From the NCBI RefSeq assembly GCF_018446385.1, contig NC_055990.1, positions 27,613,891 to 27,677,890 of the forward strand: DNA of 64,000 nt, read 5' to 3'. The translations under genes were made by a program, and so were the position numbers. Shown piece after piece: positions 1-11,588 of this stretch. Source of the DNA: Zingiber officinale (Eukaryota > Streptophyta > Magnoliopsida > Zingiberales > Zingiberaceae). Under the pieces are notes generated by a model that ran no database searches, was not told the origin of the DNA, and saw only the letters and a list, made by a program, of their open reading frames with translations. Every line of letters starts with the position of its first letter. Positions within the stretch are counted from its first letter, which is position 1.

Positions 1-8
1 GCAGGATC

Positions 9-441
9 CAACTATTATGGCTTTTAGTTATTATGTGTGTGATTGGACCCTTGGACATGTCAAGGGCATTTTATTGTGTGTGCATGATTGTATTATAAAA
101 TACAGCTGGAGCTGTATTTAGTTTTATTAGGATTTTATTTTTGATCTAGTTACATGTACATTCCTTTTATGGAATATAGGATCGATGGATGTAAATTTTA
201 TTTTATGTTCGATCTAGTTTACATGTACATTCCTTCGAGGAATATAGGATCAAAATGTAAAATTCTATTTATGTCGCGGATCGAATCTTGCAAAGCGTGG
301 AACCTTCTAAGGACCAGAGGTGCAGCGGAACTAGGAGCAAGATGGATGCGACAGCTAGACCCGGTGGCAGTGGCCAAATATAGCAGCAGCTTGGGATGAC
401 AACACATGGAGGACAACAAGAGATAAAAGCCATAATAGTTG
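9..441. repeat. Perfect 18-bp inverted repeat flanking about 400 bp
   Basis: Bases 9-26 and 424-441 are exact reverse complements (arm caactattatggctttta). Between them lie two direct copies of a segment of about 80 bp built around catgtacattcctt (154-250). No target repeat is visible outside the arms. It lies in the untranslated or gag-leader part of the decayed copia element and could be a foldback insertion or a structured leader. Confidence 0.6.
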
Positions 442-851
442 AAAATTAGATTTTCTATTTATTACTTTTATATTGTGCTGTGTGTGCATGTTAGTTTACA
501 TATTTAGTAGGCTAGCATAGTTAAAATTCCTCATTTATAAATAACTAAGTGGGAGAGGGATTTTTAAGTAAATCTCATGGTCTCCATTACTGGTTTGTAA
601 GTGATGCAAACAAGCTTGCGCGTTGGCTCTGAGTGCCTTCCTCCATAACGGATGAGCTTGTTTGTGGATCACTAGAACAGACTTCCATTTTTGGATGACT
701 ATAGGAAGTTAATTAAGAGCGTGTGATCTTCCCCAACGGAAGGGGCATAATCTTATTAATGGACTTAGTGTCAAGTAATGGTATACACTTAGACACATCT
801 AATAGTATCCTCCCCATCGGAGTCACTGCTATTATTTGTGTGACTAAATGA

Positions 852-1195
852 TACCAACTATTAATTTTATTTGTCAAAAAGTTAGGTTGACAAGATAATA
901 AAATTAATGGGTTAAAACCCTCCTTTTTCAAATGTTGAATTTGTATACGTCCACACTAACGTGGCATGCAAAATTCACGGTATTTGAGGTGTTGGAGAAT
1001 TTAAATAATATTGTTTGAGGAATCAATATTTTTTTATTCAAAAGTTTTTGACCAAATATTTGATCAAAGACAGATCAACTATTAATTTTATTTCGTCATA
1101 AAGTAAAGTTGACGAGATAATAAAATTAATGAATAAAATCTCCTCTTCGATTTTGTATACGTCCACACTATCGTGGCATACAAAATTCATGGGGA
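852..1195 (+). repeat. Two diverged copies of a segment of about 120 bp
   Basis: The stretch at about 852-980 and the one at about 1077-1195 share the same order of words (caactattaattttattt, gacaagataataaaattaat, gtatacgtccacacta, gtggcat). They lie upstream of the protease-like part of the decayed copia element. No coding function is visible. Confidence 0.6.
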
Positions 1196-4100
1196 TTTTT
1201 AAGGAGTTGATCTTGACCAAATATTTTTGTGATTCTTAGGATTTAAAATGTTTGTCAAATCCCTAGTAGTCATACTATAGAAAAAGACTTAGTAGTCCCA
1301 ATTGTAATGATTGGAAATAGGACTTGGACATTAAGGTAGACTGTCTTCTTAGAACTAAGAACAAATTAGGTGTATTTAATTCATTAGTTGAAACATGTCT
1401 AGTGGTGTTATCTACCAGAACCTAGAGTGTAGATACAAGATGCCATTAATCATGTCTGCAATTCATTGCAGGGTTCCAGGAAACCAGACAACTAAATGAA
1501 AGGTAAATCACCGTCCACATGGGCACTACTGTAAAAGTGGTAGCTGTTGCAGTGGGAGATGTTTATCTTTTGATAAGAATAAAATATAGATTTTAAGTAA
1601 TTGTCTTTACATACCAAGTTTAGAAAGAACCTGATTTCAGTTTCAAAACTATTATAGATATTGTGTCTATTTTGATAACAAAGTTGTTATCAAGAAAAAT
1701 AGGGAAGTTATCTGTTCTGGTACGTTGGTTGGCAATTTATAAATCCAATAACTCTCACGATGCAACAAATGGAAATTAGTAACACATCTTCTAACTTTAA
1801 GAGAAAGTAACATTCGAAAATGAACCAATTATATCTTTGACTTCTAAGGCTATGTTATATTAACTTGAGTAGGATTCATTGGTAGCTGATGAACTTTTGG
1901 GTTCATTAGTAGTGGAAATCTTTCCAACCTACGAGCCTTACTTGGAAGGAAAAATAACCAAGAAGCTTTTAAGTCTAAGGGGTATGGAGTCAAAGATATG
2001 TTGAAATTGGTTCATTTTGATCCTATGACTATCCAGACAAGAGGTAGTATTGAATATTTCATCTATTTTATAGACAACTATTCAAGATACAAATAAATTT
2101 ACTTAATGTACCGCAAGACTAAGTACTTTGATTAGTTCAAAGAGTACAAGGCTGATGCGGAGAAATGTTAAAGTAAAAGTCACTATGGTAAGATCATAGT
2201 GGCAAGTACCTCTTGGGAGAATTTAGGAGTCATTTATCAGAAGTAGGGATTCAATCCCAACTAACTGCACCTGGTATACCCCAACAGAATGGTATAGAAA
2301 AAGGAAGGTATACGACTCTTATGGAAATAAGTTGATTGATGAGTTATTTAGAATATTACCAAAATCATTTTAAGGATATACTCTGGAAACGGAAATGAAT
2401 ATAGTACCTTCCAAAGACAGAACTCTCTACTCATATAGAATTGTTGAATAGGCGTAAGCCTATTTCGAAGCATATTCGGATCCGGGTAGTCCAGCACATA
2501 TGCAGAAGAGAGACAATGATAAGTTGGACAGGAATTCACTTGTTTGTGGGTTATCCTAGAAAAATGAAAGTAGGTTTATAGTCTTAAAAATCAGAAGGTC
2601 ATTGTTAGCATCAATGACCGATTTTAGAAAAGGACTATGTAATAAACCATGTGCCCATAAGAAAATTTGTTCTTAAGGAAATAATAAAAGACATGTCTAA
2701 TCTAGTACCAACTGTACAAGATGAGATACCACAAGGAAACTGCAACACGTATCACAAATGATACACAATTGCAGAAAGTGCCTTGTCGTAGTGGGAGGGT
2801 TGTTAGGCAACCTAAAAAGATTTATGTTTTGGGAGAGTTTTTGGACTTGATCCCTGGAGGACATGAACCTGATCTCTGGACATATGACGAAACACTCCAA
2901 GATAAAGATGTAACATCTTGGCAAAGAGCAATGAATAACAGAATTAGAATATATGTATTCTAATAAAATCTGGAAGCTTGTAGAACCACCAAATGGTGTA
3001 AAAGCCTTTGGGTGTTGAAAGGTCTATAATAGGAAAAGAGGGATAGAAAGGAAGGTAGTAACTTTCAAAGCAAGGCTTGATGAAAAAGGAAACTTTTTCA
3101 CTGGTAGCCATGCTTAAGTCTACCCGGATTCTTTTATCTATTTGGCAAGTGGATGTCAAGACAGCATTCCTTAATGGAAGTCTTGATGAAAGCATCTATA
3201 TAAAGCAACCAGAAGGGTTCATTGCAAAGGGCTAAGAGCATCTTGTGTGCAAGCTCAATCAGTCTATGGACTGAGGAAAAGCTTCAAGGTCTTGAAACAT
3301 CCGGTTTATCAAAGTAATCCAGACCTATGGATTTATTGAGTAAACGAATAAGTCTTGTGTATACAAAAGGTGTGATGGGAACGTGGTGGTATTTCTTGTA
3401 CTATACGTAGATAATATTTTTGGTAGTTGAAAACAATATCAAAATGTTGTCAGAAGTAAGGGTATGGTTGTCCAAATAATTTGATATAAAGGACTTGGGA
3501 GAATGTATATATTTTTTAGATCAAAATAATAAGGGATCGAAAGAAAAAAATATATTTTACTTATTCCAAGCTTGATACATCGGAAAATCCTTGCTCGTTT
3601 TAAGCATGCAAAACTCCTAGAAAGGTATCTTACCTTTTAAAGCATGGAGTGTCTTTATCTAAAGAGATATCTTCGATGACATCAAAGGAGATTGAGGACA
3701 TGTAGGCAGTTCTTTATGCTTCGGCAGTTAGACAACCTAATGTATGCTATGCACGAGATCAGAAATCTGTTTTGCCAAGCGCATAGTTAGCAGATATCAA
3801 AGTAACCCTAGATAAGGACATTGGACTGCAGTAAAGCATATATTAAAGTACCTTAGAGGCGCTAGAGATTATATGCTAGCTTACAAGACAGTTAATTTGG
3901 TCCATGTGGGTTACACGGATTTTGACTTCCAATCGGATAGGGACAATAATAAGTCGACCTTGGGGTTTTGTGTTTACTTTAGGAGGAAAAGTCATAACTA
4001 TGGAAGAGTGATAAACGTAGGTGTTTTTCTGGACTCCACCATAGAAGCTGAGTATATGGCAAGCCTCTGAGGTAGCCATAAAAGTTGAATGACTTAATTA

Positions 4101-4396
4101 TCTCAAGATAGACTTAGATATGATTTCTAGTTTGTCCAAAGATTATTACAATTTATTGTAATAATAATGGTGCAGTAACAAACTCGAAGAAACCATGAGT
4201 CTATAAGGCAAGTAAACACAATAGAGCGCAAGTACTACCCAATACGAGAAATTGTATAAAGAGGAGAAGTGGTTGCCGCCTAGATTGCATCAGATGATAA
4301 CCTAAGATCCTTAAGGCAAGAGCTTTTTGAAAGGCATGGGAATCAGATGTATGGCAGCAGATAAGGCAGCTTAGTCTTTTAGTATAAGTGGGAGAT

Positions 4397-4528
4397 TGTT
4401 AGAATGTATACTAAAAGCCTAGCTTTTGGTATAAAACATTTATCTAGAAATAAGAATCACATTGGTCAAATGTCTACATTTGTGATAAATGTAGTTGTTC
4501 AATTAATTTATACTGTAAATAACATAGT
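4397..4528 (+). repeat. 3' LTR of the decayed copia element, segment 1 of 3
   Basis: The segment starts tgttagaatgtatac directly after the polypurine tract. It is cut by gag-only element A, whose 5-bp target atagt is 4524-4528. Confidence 0.85.
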
Positions 4529-5086
4529 TGTTAGGATCGTTCGTACTCGGCTAGAGAGGGGGGGGGTGTGAATAGCCGCCCCAAATCGTCGCGTTTCTTT
4601 CTACAAACTAGGGTTAGCGCAGCGGAAATAAGAACAAGAAACGAAAACAAGAAGATCAAACCTCAACGCGTCGATGTAACGAGGTTCGGAGATAAACTCC
4701 TACTCCTCGGCGTGTCCGTAAGGTGGACGAGCTCTATCAATCCGTCGGTGGATGAGTCCCCGGAGAACCGGCTAATACAATATACTCCTTCTGGGTGGAG
4801 AAACCTCGCCACAATGTTTCTTGCACAAGCAAGATAGGAGTACAACAGATACAAGAAAGCAAAAGACAATATGAAACACTTGCTTGCCTTTCTTGTTGAC
4901 TGGAGTGATGAAGCAGCAGCTTCACACCAGCAGCAGCTGATGAGAATCCAGTCGAGAAGCTCACGCGAAGCTTCAGCTGCGAGGAGCTCAGCAAAGCTCT
5001 GATGGCAGGTAAGAGCAGAAGCTCTAGAGCACAAGAACAGAAGTTCTAAGGAGGAAGCAATAGCAGCAACGAAACCCTGTAGCGTC

Positions 5087-5093
5087 TTTTATA
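5087..5093 (-). promoter_or_regulatory. TATA box, 3' LTR of element A
   Basis: The minus strand reads TATAAAA followed by gacgct. It sits about 60 bp downstream of the dyad array, and the same arrangement occurs in the other LTR at 10302-10308. Confidence 0.7.
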
Positions 5094-5148
5094 CCTGCGA
5101 AGAAAAACATGAAGGAATCTAGCCGTTGCGTCGCAACGGCTAGTTCCC

Positions 5149-5490
5149 TGATCGGTCCACAGACCGATCAGGAGTGTGCCTGATCGGTCCACAGACCGAT
5201 CAGCGCTTTCTCCCGAACTTCGCTAGCTACTGATCGGCTGACCGATCAGGATATCGCCTGATCGGGCCCCTGATCGATCAGTAAGCTCCCAGAATCGATG
5301 GGACCGATCAGATACACAAGCGTGTCACTGGATCGGTCTGGTGACCGATCCAGAGCTTGGTTTTTGCCCAAACCAGGTCCCGGACGTCCAAGCTTACAGA
5401 ATCTATCCGTGCCTTCGTTTGTCATCCGATCGGTCAGCAGACCGATCAAATACATAAGAGTATCACTGGATCGGTCTGCAGACCGATCGA
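5149..5490. repeat. Dyad array, 3' LTR of A (about 8 units)
   Basis: The array holds about eight imperfect palindromes of the form gatcggtc-N3-5-gaccgatc spaced 20-40 bp apart. It lies immediately upstream of the TATA box in element orientation. Confidence 0.85.
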
Positions 5491-5560
5491 GCTTGATTTT
5501 GCCCAAACCAAGTCCCAAACCTTCCAAACCAATATCCGATCAACCTTGACCTATTGGTAC

Positions 5561-6253
5561 ATCATGCTTAGCATCCGGTCACTCCCTTGACCTGCTAAGA
5601 CTCCCCACCAAGTGTCCGGTCAATTCCTTTGACCCACTTGGACTTTCCTCTTCGTGCCAAGTATCCGATCACTCCCTTGATCTACTTGGACTTCCCAACA
5701 CCAGATGTCCGATCACCCTTGATCCATCTGGATTTTCCCTTGCCCGGCTTCACTCACCAGGAGTTCCACACTGCCTAACATCCCAGTTAGGACTTTCTCA
5801 CTGCCTGGCTTCACTCACCAGGACTTTCACACTGCCTAACATCCCAGTTAGGACTTTCTCACTGCCTGGCTTCACTCACCGGGACTTTCCAACTGCCTAA
5901 CATCCCAGTTAGGACTTTCCCACTGCCTGGCTTCACTCACCAGGACTTTCCACACTGCCTAACATCCCAGTTAGGACTTTCCCACTGCCTGGCTTCACTC
6001 ACCAGGACTTTCCACACTGCCTAACATCCCAGTTAGGACTTTCCCACTGCCTAGCTCCACTCACCAGGACTTTCCACCTGCCTAACATCCCAGTTAGGAC
6101 TTTCCCTCGTGCCAAGCTCCCTGCTTGGACTTCTCCGTGCCAAGTCTCCATACTTGGACTTTTCCAGTGCCAAGTCTCCATACTTGGACTTTTCCCGTGC
6201 CAAGTTTCCGTACTTGGACTTTTCGCGTGCCAAGCTCCCTGCTTGGACTTTTC
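5561..6253 (-). repeat. Chain of short inverted repeats, 3' LTR of A
   Basis: Repeated units of about 30-60 bp each carry a short stem and a 6-9 nt loop separated by ggactttcc. The stem types are CCTGG/CCAGG, CCTAAC/GTTAGG and CCAAG/CTTGG. The middle part (5740-6070) is a near-perfect tandem repeat of the CCTGG and CCTAAC units. Confidence 0.85.
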
Positions 6254-6433
6254 CCGAATCAGATCAACCAGGTCAACCTTGACCTAAGGTTGCACCTACA
6301 ATCTCCCAAACACCTATTCTTGTCAAACATCAAGAATACAACTCTCTTCTTGTCAAACATCAAAACACAACTCGAGTCAGGTCAACTCGAGTTAGATTAA
6401 CCAGGTCAACCTTGACCTAAGGTTGCACCAACA

Positions 6434-6446
6434 ATCTCCCCCTTTT
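6434..6446 (-). other. Polypurine tract of element A
   Basis: The minus strand reads aaaaagggggagat directly before the 3' LTR terminus, as needed for plus-strand priming. Confidence 0.8.
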
Positions 6447-8214
6447 TGATGTTTGACAAAATCCAAAATCAAGTTAGGTTAACCCGATGTTCTTCCTTGA
6501 ACATTCTTCCAAAACCTACACTCTCCCCCTTTGGACATCTCTCCCCCTTTTTGACACACATCAAAAAGAGGGAATCAAGGTCAAGAGTTTCTTCCTAATG
6601 AAAGTCCCATACCTTTCATTGAAACCCTTAATTTCCCCCTTGAAACTAAATTCAACAATCAATTAGTGATAATCCCACATCACTCAAGTCTTTAGGAGTA
6701 AAAACTCCCCCTAAGAGTCAACTCCCCTTGACAATTAGGTAAAAACTCCCCCTAAAGATCAACTCCCCCTTGACCATTGCACCAACAATGTCTTGGAGAG
6801 TTTCAAACCTTTAGAAACCTGAAACTCAACTCCCAAAAAACTGAAATTTCAGACATCCAGTCGAATTTTCAGCACATTGGCACGCTATCAGACCTCACTG
6901 GATCGGTCACTAGACCGATCCACAGCACTCTGGATCGGTCCTGTGACCGATCCAGCCCTCCCTAGATCGGTCCCCAGACCGATCCAACCTTTCCTGGATC
7001 GGTCCAGTGACCGATCCAGCCTTGGACAGACTCGAGTTCTGATTTCCTTCTCCCGAAATTCAGAAACTCACAACAAATTCCAGAAAATTCCAAAAATTAT
7101 GAAATTTTGAGGATACATTCCTCATAACATATACTATCAAGGAAAAATAGTTTTCTATGAAAATAACTTCCATTTTTCAATCTTGATACAAAGTTCAAAA
7201 ACTTTGAAATAGTTCAAGTTTAACTCAACTTTGTATCACAATGTTCAATGATGAATGCAATCACTAAGATGGCTTCATCAAGGTTTTCCAAATCAATTTC
7301 AAAATGATTTTAAACCTTTTAATTTAGGACCATAATCTTAGGGCCAAATGTACATGACTTGTACACAAGCTTTCCCTATGATCCTCCATTTCTTGAATTA
7401 GGCTCATCTAGGTACAAGAACTATGCACCTTGATCCTAATTCATGATCCTAATATCTCACACACATCTAAAGTGTATCAAACACATCCATGGCAATTTTG
7501 ATGTGAGATTTGGGTTTAGGTATCTTAGACTAAGGTCTCATGCATTTTCTAAACACAAATTTGATCTCAATATCAAAATGTGTTTTTCATCCTTAAATCA
7601 ATTCAATTGATTATTAATGCAAGAGATGATGACATGGCATAAAATGGTATCATAAATGAAAACATGTGCCAATGTCATGATGTCATGGCATAAAGTTTAA
7701 AACTTAAATAAACATGACATAAAAACTAGCCTAAGCATTATCATGACATTTCAAATGATAATAAAACTAAACATGATGTCATGACATGTGAGGGCAAACA
7801 ATCATGGCAAGATTTAGCATAAATAAATATACCTAGATTACCTATCTAAGTATCCTTAACCACTTGGCTAACTTCAAATTTAATCCTAGATTGCCCCAAA
7901 ATGCCAAAATCCTAATTTTGACACTTCTTGAACTCTAGATTAATTCATGCCACTTAAAGATCAAATTTAACCTCAAAACTTGGCATGTTTCATTTTTTTT
8001 TTCCGAGAGTTCTTTAGATTTTCCCAAATTGTGCCAATTGAGATTAAAAATGAAATTTCCAATCTTTAGGCACATTTAACTCTTCAAAGGAGTAAATGAT
8101 AATTCCATTTCATTTTCAAAAGTTCTCAAAACCTTGAAAATGCTCCTTGAGTGTCAATTTCCTCAAAGTTGGGTTAACTACCCTTCTAATCGGAGTTGAC
8201 ACTCTCTAACCCAT
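6447..8214 (-). other. Non-coding internal region of element A
   Basis: This 1.77-kb stretch between the gag stop and the polypurine tract has no sizeable reading frame. It contains a second dyad array (6900-7019) and long A/T-rich tracts. The corresponding stretches in B (16184-18057) and C (21191-23346) are recognisably related, so this layout is a family trait and not a chance deletion in one copy. Confidence 0.75.
6900..7019. repeat. Internal dyad array of element A (4 units)
   Basis: Four successive ggatcggtc-N4-gaccgatcc palindromes lie in the untranslated region between gag and the polypurine tract. Confidence 0.85.
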
Positions 8215-9684
8215 CTATGGGGTAGAGAAGATGCTCCTAGGAACCCAATACCTATTAGAGCTCATTGGATTCACTAAATATTCACTAGGGATAACTTCCC
8301 TAGCAACCCTCCTAATGACCCTCTTAGGCTTTAAAGCCTTGGCCATTTGGGACTCATCAAGATCAACTCTAGGGGTGACTCCCCTTGTGACCTTGGTAAT
8401 GGTCTTCCTAGCCCTAGGTTTTGTTCCATAGTCGAATGAAACATTATGATAAGTGGGCTTGACCAATTGGGACTTAGGTTTGTGACCCAAACCTTTCTTG
8501 TCCTTGGACTTGGATTGTTGACCCCTAGACCCTAGAGTCAAATCCTTAAGAGCCTTTTCTAGAGAGTCAAGTCTTGACCTCAAGACTTGATTTTCTTTCT
8601 CTAATACCTCAAGTTTTGATTTATCATTTTTCTTTGAGGTATTCCTAGGCATGTGTCTAGATGATTTGGGATTTCTATCTAGATTTTCCTTAGCCTTAGA
8701 TGAGTTAATTCTAGGGTTAGCATTTCTAGAATTGTTCTTATCTAGGCTAACATGCTTGGCTCCTAAGCACATGTATCGATTTCTAGTGTTAACATGCTTA
8801 TCAGTATTGACAATGGCAATAAGACTACTAGCATGCATCCTACTAGAATTGCAAGAATGAGTTTTAAATGTTACGTTAGGGTTTGCCTTAGCTCCCCCTT
8901 TACACGTGTTTGACCTCTTATCCTTGTGAGGTTGCCTCCCCCCTGGACATTGACTCCTATAGTGTCCCCGTTGCTTGCATTGGAAGCACACCACGTGCTT
9001 CTTGCTCTTGCATGTCGGGACTCCGGCTTCCTTGATCTTTGGCGCTGGTGAAGTCTTCTTAGTCTTCTTTGGACATTTACTCTTGTAATGTCCAAATTCC
9101 CTACACTCAAAACACATTATATGCAATTTACTTGAACTTAAAGTGTTTGAGTTACCTAGGGTTGAGGATGGATGGATGCTCTCTTCTTCATCCCTCCCGG
9201 AGGTAGAAGCTTCTTCTTCGTGCTCCGATCTTGAAGAAGACCTCACCTCCTCTTCTTCTTTAGATGTTGAGTAGCCCTCAACTTCTAATTCCTCACCTCC
9301 ACGATGTGAGCTACTTGGCTCACTAGGCTCCTCTTCATGGCTTGAAGTGGGGCTCTCCTCATGGAGTTTGGCCAAGTTGTTCCACAACTCCTTGGCATTA
9401 TTGTATCCTCCTATCTTAGACAAAATATCATTAGGTAAAGAAAATTCAATGATTTTCGTTACCTCGTCATTGATTTCGGATTGTCGGATTTGCTCTTTCG
9501 TCCACTCCTTATTCTTGATAGGTTTTCCTTCCTCATCCATCGGAGGGGAAAACCCTTCTTGTACACAAAACCAATTTAACATATTAGTCCTAAGAAAATA
9601 CATCATCCTTACCTTCCAATATGTGAAGTTGTCGTGAGACTCGTAGAAGGGTTGAATCGTGACATCTTCTCCATAGAGATCCAT
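8215..9684 (-). CDS. Copia-type Gag with two zinc knuckles (element A)
   Basis: The protein is 489 residues from the ATG at 9684. The frame stays open up to a GTG at 9744, but that upstream part is the tRNA primer site itself, so the ATG is preferred. Residues about 10-115 form the copia Gag capsid-like region (NFTYWKVRMMYFL near the start). A serine- and glutamate-rich linker (about 120-180) follows, then two CX2CX4HX4C knuckles (CFECREFGHYKSKC and CFQCKQRGHYRSQC). A basic stretch with a short coiled coil (EKENQVLRSRLDSLEKAL) leads to a tail ending WVPRSIFSTP. Gag binds element RNA and builds the particle. No protease follows. The frame looks whole. Confidence 0.85.
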   Translation of the reverse strand: MDLYGEDVTIQPFYESHDNFTYWKVRMMYFLRTNMLNWFCVQEGFSPPMDEEGKPIKNKEWTKEQIRQSEINDEVTKIIEFSLPNDILSKIGGYNNAKELWNNLAKLHEESPTSSHEEEPSEPSSSHRGGEELEVEGYSTSKEEEEVRSSSRSEHEEEASTSGRDEEESIHPSSTLGNSNTLSSSKLHIMCFECREFGHYKSKCPKKTKKTSPAPKIKEAGVPTCKSKKHVVCFQCKQRGHYRSQCPGGRQPHKDKRSNTCKGGAKANPNVTFKTHSCNSSRMHASSLIAIVNTDKHVNTRNRYMCLGAKHVSLDKNNSRNANPRINSSKAKENLDRNPKSSRHMPRNTSKKNDKSKLEVLEKENQVLRSRLDSLEKALKDLTLGSRGQQSKSKDKKGLGHKPKSQLVKPTYHNVSFDYGTKPRARKTITKVTRGVTPRVDLDESQMAKALKPKRVIRRVAREVIPSEYLVNPMSSNRYWVPRSIFSTP

Positions 9685-9731
9685 CTCTAGCCCGTGCTCC
9701 CCCGGGTGTTGATCCGTCGAAGAGTAACCTG

Positions 9732-9743
9732 GCTCTGATACCA
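9732..9743 (-). other. Primer-binding site of element A
   Basis: The minus strand reads tggtatcagagc two bases after the 5' LTR, complementary to the 3' end of initiator methionine tRNA. This primer is typical of plant copia elements. Confidence 0.85.
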
Positions 9744-10301
9744 CTTGTTAGGATCGTTCGTACTCGGCTAGAGAGGGGGGGTGTGAATAGCCGCCCCAAA
9801 TCATCGCGTTTCTTTCTACAAACTAGGGTTAGCGCAGCGGAAATAAGAACAAGAAACGAAAACAAGAAGATCAAACCTCAACGCGTCGATGTAACGAGGT
9901 TCGGAGATAAACTCCTACTCCTCGGCGTGTCCGTAAGGTGGACGAGCCCTATCAATCCGTCGGTGGATGAGTCCCCGGAGAACCGGCTAATACAATATAC
10001 TCCTTCTGGGTGGAGAAACCTCGCCACAATGTTTCTTGCACAAGCAAGATAGGAGTACAACAGATACAAGAAAGCAAAAGACAATATGAAACACTTGCTT
10101 GCCTTTCTTGTTGACAAGAGTGATGAAGCAGCAGCTTCACACCAGCAGCAGCTGACGAGAATCCAGTCGAGAAGCTCACGCGAAGCTTCAGCTGCGAGGA
10201 GCTCAGCAAAGCTCTGATGGTAGGTAAGAGCAGAAGCTCTAGAGCACAAGAACAGAAGTTCTAAGGAGGAAGCAATAGCAGCAACGAAACCCTGTAGCGT
10301 C

Positions 10302-10308
10302 TTTTATA
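10302..10308 (-). promoter_or_regulatory. TATA box, 5' LTR of element A
   Basis: TATAAAA on the minus strand, placed 56 bp downstream of the dyad array. This would be the promoter that transcribes the element. Confidence 0.7.
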
Positions 10309-10363
10309 CCTGCGAAGAAAAACATGAAGGAATCTAGCCGTTGCGTCGCAACGGCTAGTTCCC

Positions 10364-10728
10364 TGATCGGTCCACAGACCGATCAAGAGTGTGCCTGATC
10401 GGTCCACAGACCGATCAGCGCTTTCTCCCGAACCGCTGGCTGCGATCGTGCTCGATCGGTCTGGCGCCGATCGGTATACGATCGGTCCGTGACCGATCGG
10501 TATCTTTGATCGGTCCGCGATCGATCGGGGCTTATTAATCGGTTCCTCGCACTCTTGAGATGTCACGATCGGTGGCGGACCGATCGAGATATCTGATCGA
10601 TGCGGACCGATCGGGCTCCATCTTGTCGGTCCCGGCCGATCGATGCTTCCAATCGATCCGTGCCTTGTTTGTCATCGATCGGTCGGCCGATCATCAATAC
10701 ACAGATATCATCGGTCAGACCGATCGAG
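10364..10728. repeat. Dyad array, 5' LTR of A (about 10 units)
   Basis: About ten GATCGGTC-type palindromes are present, denser and more altered than in the other LTR. The first two are identical to those at 5149-5204. Confidence 0.8.
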
Positions 10729-10799
10729 CTTGGTTTTGCCCAAACCAAGTCCCAAACCTTCAAACCAATATCCGATCAACCTTGACCTATTGGTACATC

Positions 10800-11397
10800 A
10801 TGCTTAGCATCCGGTCACTCCTTGACTGCTAAGACTCCCACCAAGTGTCCGGTCAATTCCTTTGACCCACTTGGACTTTTCTCTTCGTGCAGTATCCGAT
10901 CACTCCCTTGATCACTCGATAGACTTCTCACTTGCCTAACCTCCAATCAGGATTTCCCGTTGCCTAACTTCCACTTAGGACTTTCCGTTACCTAACCTTA
11001 GTTAGGACAACTCACTAGGTAGATTTCTCACCTGCCTAACATCCAGTTAGGACTTTCTCCTAATCTACACTTAGGGCTTCCTCTTAACATCCAATTAGGA
11101 CTTTTCGCTGCCTAACCTCCAGTTATTGCTTAACCTACTAAAGGATAGAAAACACAATAGACTCAAATATCCTAGTCAAACATCTTTTCCCTTGCCTGGC
11201 TCCACTCACCAGGACTTTCCACCTGCCTAACATCCCAGTTAGGACTTTCCCTTGTGCCAAGCTCCCTGCTTGGACTTCTCCGTGCCAAGTCTTCATACTT
11301 GGACTTTTCCAGTGCCAAGTCTCCATACTTGGACTTTTCCCATGCCAAGTTTCCGTACTTGGACTTTTCGCGTGCCAAGCTCCCTGCTTGGACTTTT
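10800..11397 (-). repeat. Chain of short inverted repeats, 5' LTR of A
   Basis: The architecture matches 5561-6253, with stems such as CCTAAC/GTTAGG and CCAAG/CTTGG and ggactt spacers. The regular CCTGG/CCTAAC tandem block of the other LTR is here replaced by irregular units (10920-11130). Confidence 0.75.
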
Positions 11398-11588
11398 CCC
11401 GAATCAGGTCAACCAGGTCAACCTTGACCTAAGGTTGCACCTACAATCTCCCAAACACCTATTCTTGTCAAACATCAAGAATACAACTCTCTTCTCGTCA
11501 AACATCGTCAAACATCAAAACACAACTCGAGTCAGGTCAACTCGAGTTAGATTAACCAGGTCAACCTTGACCTAAGGTTGCACCAACA

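Larger units (their letters stand above)
4529..6433 (-). repeat. 3' LTR of gag-only element A
   Basis: This 1905-bp LTR reads, in element order, as a head with repeated terminus-like sequence (6290-6433), a chain of small inverted repeats (5561-6253), a dyad array (5149-5490), a TATA box (5087-5093) and R/U5 down to 4529. It is about 60 bp longer than the partner LTR, chiefly through extra tandem units at 5740-6070. Confidence 0.85.
4529..11588 (-). mobile_element. Gag-only LTR retrotransposon A, near-complete
   Basis: This is a 7.06-kb element bounded by TG...CA and by a perfect 5-bp target repeat atagt (4524-4528 and 11589-11593). Read on the minus strand it has a 5' LTR (9746-11588), a primer site matching initiator methionine tRNA, one gag frame, about 1.8 kb of non-coding sequence, a polypurine tract and a 3' LTR (4529-6433). 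Nothing resembling protease, integrase or reverse transcriptase is present. It is therefore non-autonomous and must depend on a copia partner. Gag-only elements with terminal repeats are known in plants as TR-GAG elements. The R/U5 parts of the two LTRs are nearly identical, so the insertion is young, while the repeat-rich U3 parts differ much more. The gag frame looks whole. Confidence 0.9.
9746..11588 (-). repeat. 5' LTR of gag-only element A
   Basis: This 1843-bp LTR is bounded by TG/CA. The part from 9746 to about 10420 matches 4529-5205 with few changes. The dyad array and hairpin chain (10364-11397) have drifted much more from the partner LTR. Confidence 0.85.

Noticed and set aside
5149-5490. 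Regularly spaced palindromic repeats, CRISPR-like at first sight
   Set aside because: They lie inside the LTR of a plant retrotransposon and recur in its partner LTR. Units differ from each other, spacing is irregular, and no cas genes exist in a plant nucleus.
5740-6070. Independent satellite or minisatellite array
   Set aside because: The tandem units belong to the LTR hairpin chain and recur in degenerate form in the other LTRs of the same family.
9684-9744. GTG-started extension of the element A gag (also in B at 14673)
   Set aside because: The extra N-terminal residues are a translation of the tRNA primer-binding site and leader. The first ATG gives the Gag start shared by A and B.
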